64,000 nt of DNA from Paraburkholderia ultramafica (GTDB taxonomy: Bacteria; Pseudomonadota; Gammaproteobacteria; Burkholderiales; Burkholderiaceae), in assembly GCF_902859915.1 (NCBI RefSeq), contig NZ_CADIKK010000012.1, positions 124,001 to 188,000 on the forward strand. The letters run 5' to 3'. A program made the position numbers and the translations under genes. The notes beneath the pieces were generated by a model. It did no database searches, was not told the origin of the DNA, and saw only the letters and a list, made by a program, of their open reading frames with translations. Positions 60,820-64,000 of the stretch are shown here, one piece after another. Numbering within the stretch: the first letter of the stretch is position 1; every line of letters begins with the position of its first letter.

Positions 60820-61134
60820 TATCGGACGGGGGCCGTTTACGCGGTGAACTATCCAAACGATGCGCCTGACGATCCAGCTTTTCCGGCCGCGCAGGTGACG
60901 GAATTTGTCAACCCGCAGGACGCGCATGTGCTCGGGTGGAACAGCTACAGGATCGATGTGCAGGGGGACGTGATCAGCGTTGTTCTAAATGGCGCCCCCA
61001 CCGCGCAGTACACGAACACCGACCCGAACCGCGGCCGTTTCGCTGCGGCGGAGCCGACGTTCGTTGGATTGCAATCTTATTCGAATCACAGCTTTACGAC
61101 CGCCTTCCGCAACATCAGGATCACGGTCCTCTAA
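60820..61134 (+). pseudogene. C-terminal remnant of a DUF1080-like (LamG-fold) domain protein
   Basis: The frame is open from a stop at 60817 and has no ATG at its beginning (GTG at 60844 only). It gives TGAVYAVNYPND, then GWNSYRIDVQGDVISVVLNG, a FVGLQSY segment and AFRNIRITVL at the end. These are the last strands of the 3-keto-disaccharide hydrolase / DUF1080 concanavalin fold, including the closing FRNIRI. The N-terminal half and the signal peptide expected for this family are missing. Confidence 0.6.
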
Positions 61135-61161
61135 GGAAGTTCAGCCGTTCGCTGAAAACGA

Positions 61162-62229
61162 CTAAGGTGCAGTAGCACCTTCGGCCTGGGGTTCCATGAC
61201 GCGCAACGTTGCCTGCCCGCGCAGGCTTTTCAACGGGAAATAGGAGCGGTGTGTCGCGTCATCAATAGCCACGACATGGGCATTGGGCCCGACGCGACCC
61301 TCGCCGATCTTTGAGACTTTGCCAGCTTCGACGCTGAACATCGAGACGATTCCCGCTTCGCCTGCGACGTAGAGCAGATGCAGGCTCGGGTCGTACGCAA
61401 GCACGTCCGGATCCTTGCCCACATCGAAGGACGACATCATGCGCATCGTGCGCATGTCGAGCACGAGGAGCCTGTCGTTGTCCTCACAAGCGATGAAAGC
61501 CAGGTGCTGCCGCGGCTCGATCAGCAGTCCGTGATTGCCCTCTGCTCCCGGCAGATCGACCCGCGCAACGATCTGGTCGGTAGCCGGGTCGATTTCCACG
61601 AGCTGCCTTCGGGACTGCACGTTCACAAAAATGTGTCGGGAGACCGGATCGTATTGGGTATTGCCGACCTCGCCGCCGAGCGGGACCGTCGCCACTCGCG
61701 TGTTCGAGCGAACGTCGATCACTGTCTCCGTCTTACCCATCTCGTCGGAGACGTAGAGCTTATGCGCGTCGGGGGCGTAAGCCATGCCGTCCGGGTAGAT
61801 GCCGCCCGGCATGCGCGCGGTGATGTTCAGCGTGGTTTCGTCGATTGCGACGATTTGATTTGAGCCGGTCGCCGACGCATACACGCGTGACAGCTCGGGA
61901 ATTGCAAGTACGCCGTGGACCGAGGCCACCTCCGGAATCCGGGCGATCACGTGCGCAGTGCGCGTGTCGAAGACGACCACCTCGCCGTCGCCCAGATGCG
62001 CGACAAACAGGAGGTGGCGACCAGGATCGTAGCTTGCATAGTCTAGCCGGGTGGGCCGCCCGCCGAGCGGAACATCGGCGATCCATTTCAACGGCAGGCC
62101 GCCCTCAGGAGAGGTTTCATCCGTGCCCGACGCCACGAACGGGAGCGACCCGAGCGCGGCCGCAGCGACACAGGCGACAAGGTAAAGCAAAATCCAACGA
62201 GCGGTCGACCGCTTGTGAGTCGTGTTCAT
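61162..62229 (-). CDS. YncE-type YVTN beta-propeller protein
   Basis: A 355-residue exported protein. The N-terminus WILLYLVACVAAAALGSLPF is a signal peptide or anchor. Repeats of the form LFVAHLGDGEVVVFDTRTAH, LYVSDEMGKTETVIDVRSNT and LAFIACEDNDRLLVLDMRTM form the blades of a seven-bladed propeller. Periplasmic YncE-like proteins bind or signal; no enzyme function is established. It lies 72 bases downstream of the MFS gene. Confidence 0.86.
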   Translation of the reverse strand: MNTTHKRSTARWILLYLVACVAAAALGSLPFVASGTDETSPEGGLPLKWIADVPLGGRPTRLDYASYDPGRHLLFVAHLGDGEVVVFDTRTAHVIARIPEVASVHGVLAIPELSRVYASATGSNQIVAIDETTLNITARMPGGIYPDGMAYAPDAHKLYVSDEMGKTETVIDVRSNTRVATVPLGGEVGNTQYDPVSRHIFVNVQSRRQLVEIDPATDQIVARVDLPGAEGNHGLLIEPRQHLAFIACEDNDRLLVLDMRTMRMMSSFDVGKDPDVLAYDPSLHLLYVAGEAGIVSMFSVEAGKVSKIGEGRVGPNAHVVAIDDATHRSYFPLKSLRGQATLRVMEPQAEGATAP

Positions 62230-62301
62230 GAGCTCGGACTCCGTTACGTTTGTCGTGAGCGATCGACCGCTGCCAGGCTGGTATGCCGACAGCAGATCGG
62301 G

Positions 62302-63558
62302 TCAGTCGGTCAGTTCGACTCGTCGGAATGCACGCAGCAGCGTAAGGTCGTAGGCAATCTTCAACAGGCCGCACGCCACGAGCGGTGCACCGGTCCAGCC
62401 GAGCGCCAGCAGCGCGCCGGCCAGCGTAGGACCAAGTGCCGAAGCGAGACTTCTGGGTACGGCTGTAAAGCTTGCAGCCGCCGGGCGCTCGGGCGGCGTC
62501 ACCACCGCCATCACATAAGCGGTACGGGTTGGCACGTCCATTTGCGACAATGCGCTGCGGACGAGCAGCAGCGTCAACGTAAGCGTCAGGGAAGGCGCGA
62601 ATGCCGCGGCAATCAGGCAAAGGCTGGACGGGATATGGGTGAACACCATTGTGTTCAGCAAGCCGATCTTGCGAGCCAGCGGCACCGCAGCGAGCTGGGA
62701 GCCCGCAGTCAACAGCCCCGCCCAGAAAAAGAACTGGCCAGCGGCGGCCAGCGAAAGTCCAAAGCGTTGCATCAGCCACAGCGACAGCAACGAGTTCACC
62801 ACCAGGCCACCGGCAAATGCATCCACGCTGAAAAGCAGCGCAAGGCGCGTGACGATCCCGCGCGACGGACCCAGCGGCGCGCTGCGCGCCCGCTCGCGCG
62901 TCTGTGGTTCGGGCAGCCGGCGATAGAGGAACCAGAGTGCGATACCGACCAGCGCATAAACGCCGAACATCGCGCGCAGGGCTGCGAGCAGTGTCAGGCC
63001 CGCATGCGCGACGAGCCAGCCAGGGATCGCTGCGGCCAGAGCACCTACCGCGGCGGACACCGCGCCGACCAGGCTGTAGCGGGCGAATATCGCAGTCCGG
63101 GCATCGCCTGCGGCCGAACCAGCGAGACGCGCCAGTTCCAGCGGCAGGAACAGACTGACGTCCCCCGAGCTGGGATTGAGCGTGCCGACAAACGCAACGA
63201 GCAGTAGCGGCCACAGTGCGGACAGCCCCACAAAGCCCATGCCCGTCGCGGCCATCAAGCCTGCCGCCAGGGTGAGCAGGCGACGCAGCGGATGGCGACC
63301 GGCGAACATCCCGACCAGGATCGTCGCCACCGCCGAGCCGATCAGCGTGGCGCTGCTGACCAGCCCCACGTCCAGTTGGCTGAAACCGAGCGCAAGCAGG
63401 TACGCCGGCAACAGCACGGCGACAAATCCGTCGCAGAAGCCGCGCAACCCGCGGCCGACCAGCAGGGGCAACGCGCCTACGTCCGCACCGGCAGGTAGCA
63501 TCAGGCGTGAGATCGCACCGCGATCTGCGATCGAGGCCGCTGGCCTAGGTGTGCGCAT
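62302..63558 (-). CDS. MFS transporter
   Basis: A 418-residue carrier with about 12 helices. GRGLRGFCDGFVAVLLPAYL is helix 1 and AGRHPLRRLLTLAAGLMA includes the helix 2-3 loop. I start at the ATG at 63558, which overlaps the chromate-resistance gene's end by 14 bases; upstream codons belong to that gene in another frame. The pairing with a ChrB-like protein is common and suggests metal or oxyanion stress, but the substrate is not determined. Note the carrier is not of the ChrA (CHR) family. Confidence 0.86.
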   Translation of the reverse strand: MRTPRPAASIADRGAISRLMLPAGADVGALPLLVGRGLRGFCDGFVAVLLPAYLLALGFSQLDVGLVSSATLIGSAVATILVGMFAGRHPLRRLLTLAAGLMAATGMGFVGLSALWPLLLVAFVGTLNPSSGDVSLFLPLELARLAGSAAGDARTAIFARYSLVGAVSAAVGALAAAIPGWLVAHAGLTLLAALRAMFGVYALVGIALWFLYRRLPEPQTRERARSAPLGPSRGIVTRLALLFSVDAFAGGLVVNSLLSLWLMQRFGLSLAAAGQFFFWAGLLTAGSQLAAVPLARKIGLLNTMVFTHIPSSLCLIAAAFAPSLTLTLTLLLVRSALSQMDVPTRTAYVMAVVTPPERPAAASFTAVPRSLASALGPTLAGALLALGWTGAPLVACGLLKIAYDLTLLRAFRRVELTD

Positions 63559-63973
63559 TGCTCTGACACCACGCATACAACGCGTCGTATACAACCATGC
63601 CGTACCGCAACTGCTCGTGATCGTCGGCGAAAGTGCGCGATAGCCCCACGGAAATGGCATAGAGTCCGCTCGCTTCGGGAGCGAGGTCGAGCCGGCTGGT
63701 GTCCGCCCCGCGCACGATCCGAGCGAGTTTCAGCAGCGCCGGGTCGGTCAGTTGATACTTCTGCAGGAACGCGTCGAAACTGCACAGTTCGCCGTGGTGA
63801 CCCAGTTCGACGTTCGGCACGTCGTAGGGAATGGCGCCGGTCGCTTGCGCCACACGCAGCACATCATCACGAGGCACGTAAAGGAACTCGGGCGCCTTGT
63901 CGATGAACCTGGCAATCAGCCAGGGACAGGCGATCCGGTCGACTTTGGGACGTTCGCGAGTGATCCATTTCAT
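63545..63973 (-). CDS. chromate resistance (ChrB C-terminal domain) protein
   Basis: A 142-residue protein equal to the C-terminal domain of ChrB: MKWITRERPKVDRIACPWLI, ARFIDKAPEFLYVP, NVELGHHGELCSFDAFLQKY. It lacks the N-terminal DNA-binding half, as in many stand-alone Chrome_Resist proteins. ChrB senses chromate and controls chrA; the isolated domain has no proven role. It is the first gene of the ChrB-MFS-YncE unit. Confidence 0.9.
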   Translation of the reverse strand: MKWITRERPKVDRIACPWLIARFIDKAPEFLYVPRDDVLRVAQATGAIPYDVPNVELGHHGELCSFDAFLQKYQLTDPALLKLARIVRGADTSRLDLAPEASGLYAISVGLSRTFADDHEQLRYGMVVYDALYAWCQSNAHT

Positions 63974-64000
63974 GACTTCACCTCTCTTTCATGGTGCGAA

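Overview
The window is GC-rich, densely coded DNA from a beta-proteobacterium, most probably Burkholderiaceae (Paraburkholderia, Caballeronia or Burkholderia type). The indications are two 16-stranded general porins, a DUF4148 protein, a XapX protein, MFS carriers with a C-terminal monooxygenase-like domain, a ytcA-mdtNOP efflux operon and a dense mix of catabolic operons and local regulators. No rRNA, tRNA, CRISPR array, integrase or intact insertion sequence was recognised. The taxonomic call is inference from gene families only.

Layout. 1-2.2 kb: end of a CO-dehydrogenase-type maturation operon (CoxE-like VWA protein, XdhC-YHS fusion, MobA-like nucleotidyltransferase). 2.3-9.1 kb: redox and detoxification genes under HxlR and TetR regulators (glutathione transferase, two SDRs, a quinone-oxidoreductase-like MDR, a SnoaL-like protein), interspersed with three broken genes (MFS, SDR, Old Yellow Enzyme). 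9.5-17.8 kb: a medium-chain polyhydroxyalkanoate locus (acyl-CoA ligase, MaoC hydratase, class II PhaC, phasin, PhaZ depolymerase) facing a large MalT-like LuxR regulator. 18-20.4 kb: electron-transfer flavoprotein etfB-etfA flanked by remnants of an acyl-CoA ligase and an acyl-CoA dehydrogenase. 20.5-25.6 kb: ytcA-mdtN-mdtO-mdtP. 26.6-33.9 kb: a tight eight-gene minus-strand operon of unknown substrate (NitT/Tau-type ABC importer, FAD oxidoreductase, CaiB-type CoA transferase, enoyl-CoA hydratase, ferredoxin, and a LysR regulator as the last gene).

34-48.5 kb: porin, MFS, YcaC-like hydrolase, XapX, YtcJ-like amidohydrolase, exported VOC protein, alginate-export-type beta-barrel, S1C protease with a NarL-type regulator, GlxA-type regulator diverging from a monooxygenase and a hydrolase, and a DipZ-like protein cut off before its thioredoxin domain. 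48.6-60.6 kb: a second catabolic array (HpaI aldolase, class I aminotransferase, porin, kynureninase-like PLP enzyme, amino-acid permease, split indolepyruvate oxidoreductase IorA/IorB, KynB/isatin-hydrolase-like cyclase) read away from a divergent GntR regulator; near-identical CTGAATTCAG palindromes lie at both ends of the shared intergenic region. 60.8-64 kb: DUF1080-like remnant, YncE-type beta-propeller, MFS carrier and a ChrB C-terminal-domain protein.

Most notable: (i) the GntR/IorAB/kynureninase-like array and (ii) the ABC/FAD/CoA-transferase/ferredoxin/LysR operon are coherent catabolic units whose substrates I cannot name; (iii) at least seven gene fragments lie at operon edges, a striking density of decay; (iv) several well-formed inverted repeats sit in regulator-flanked intergenic regions and are testable operators.
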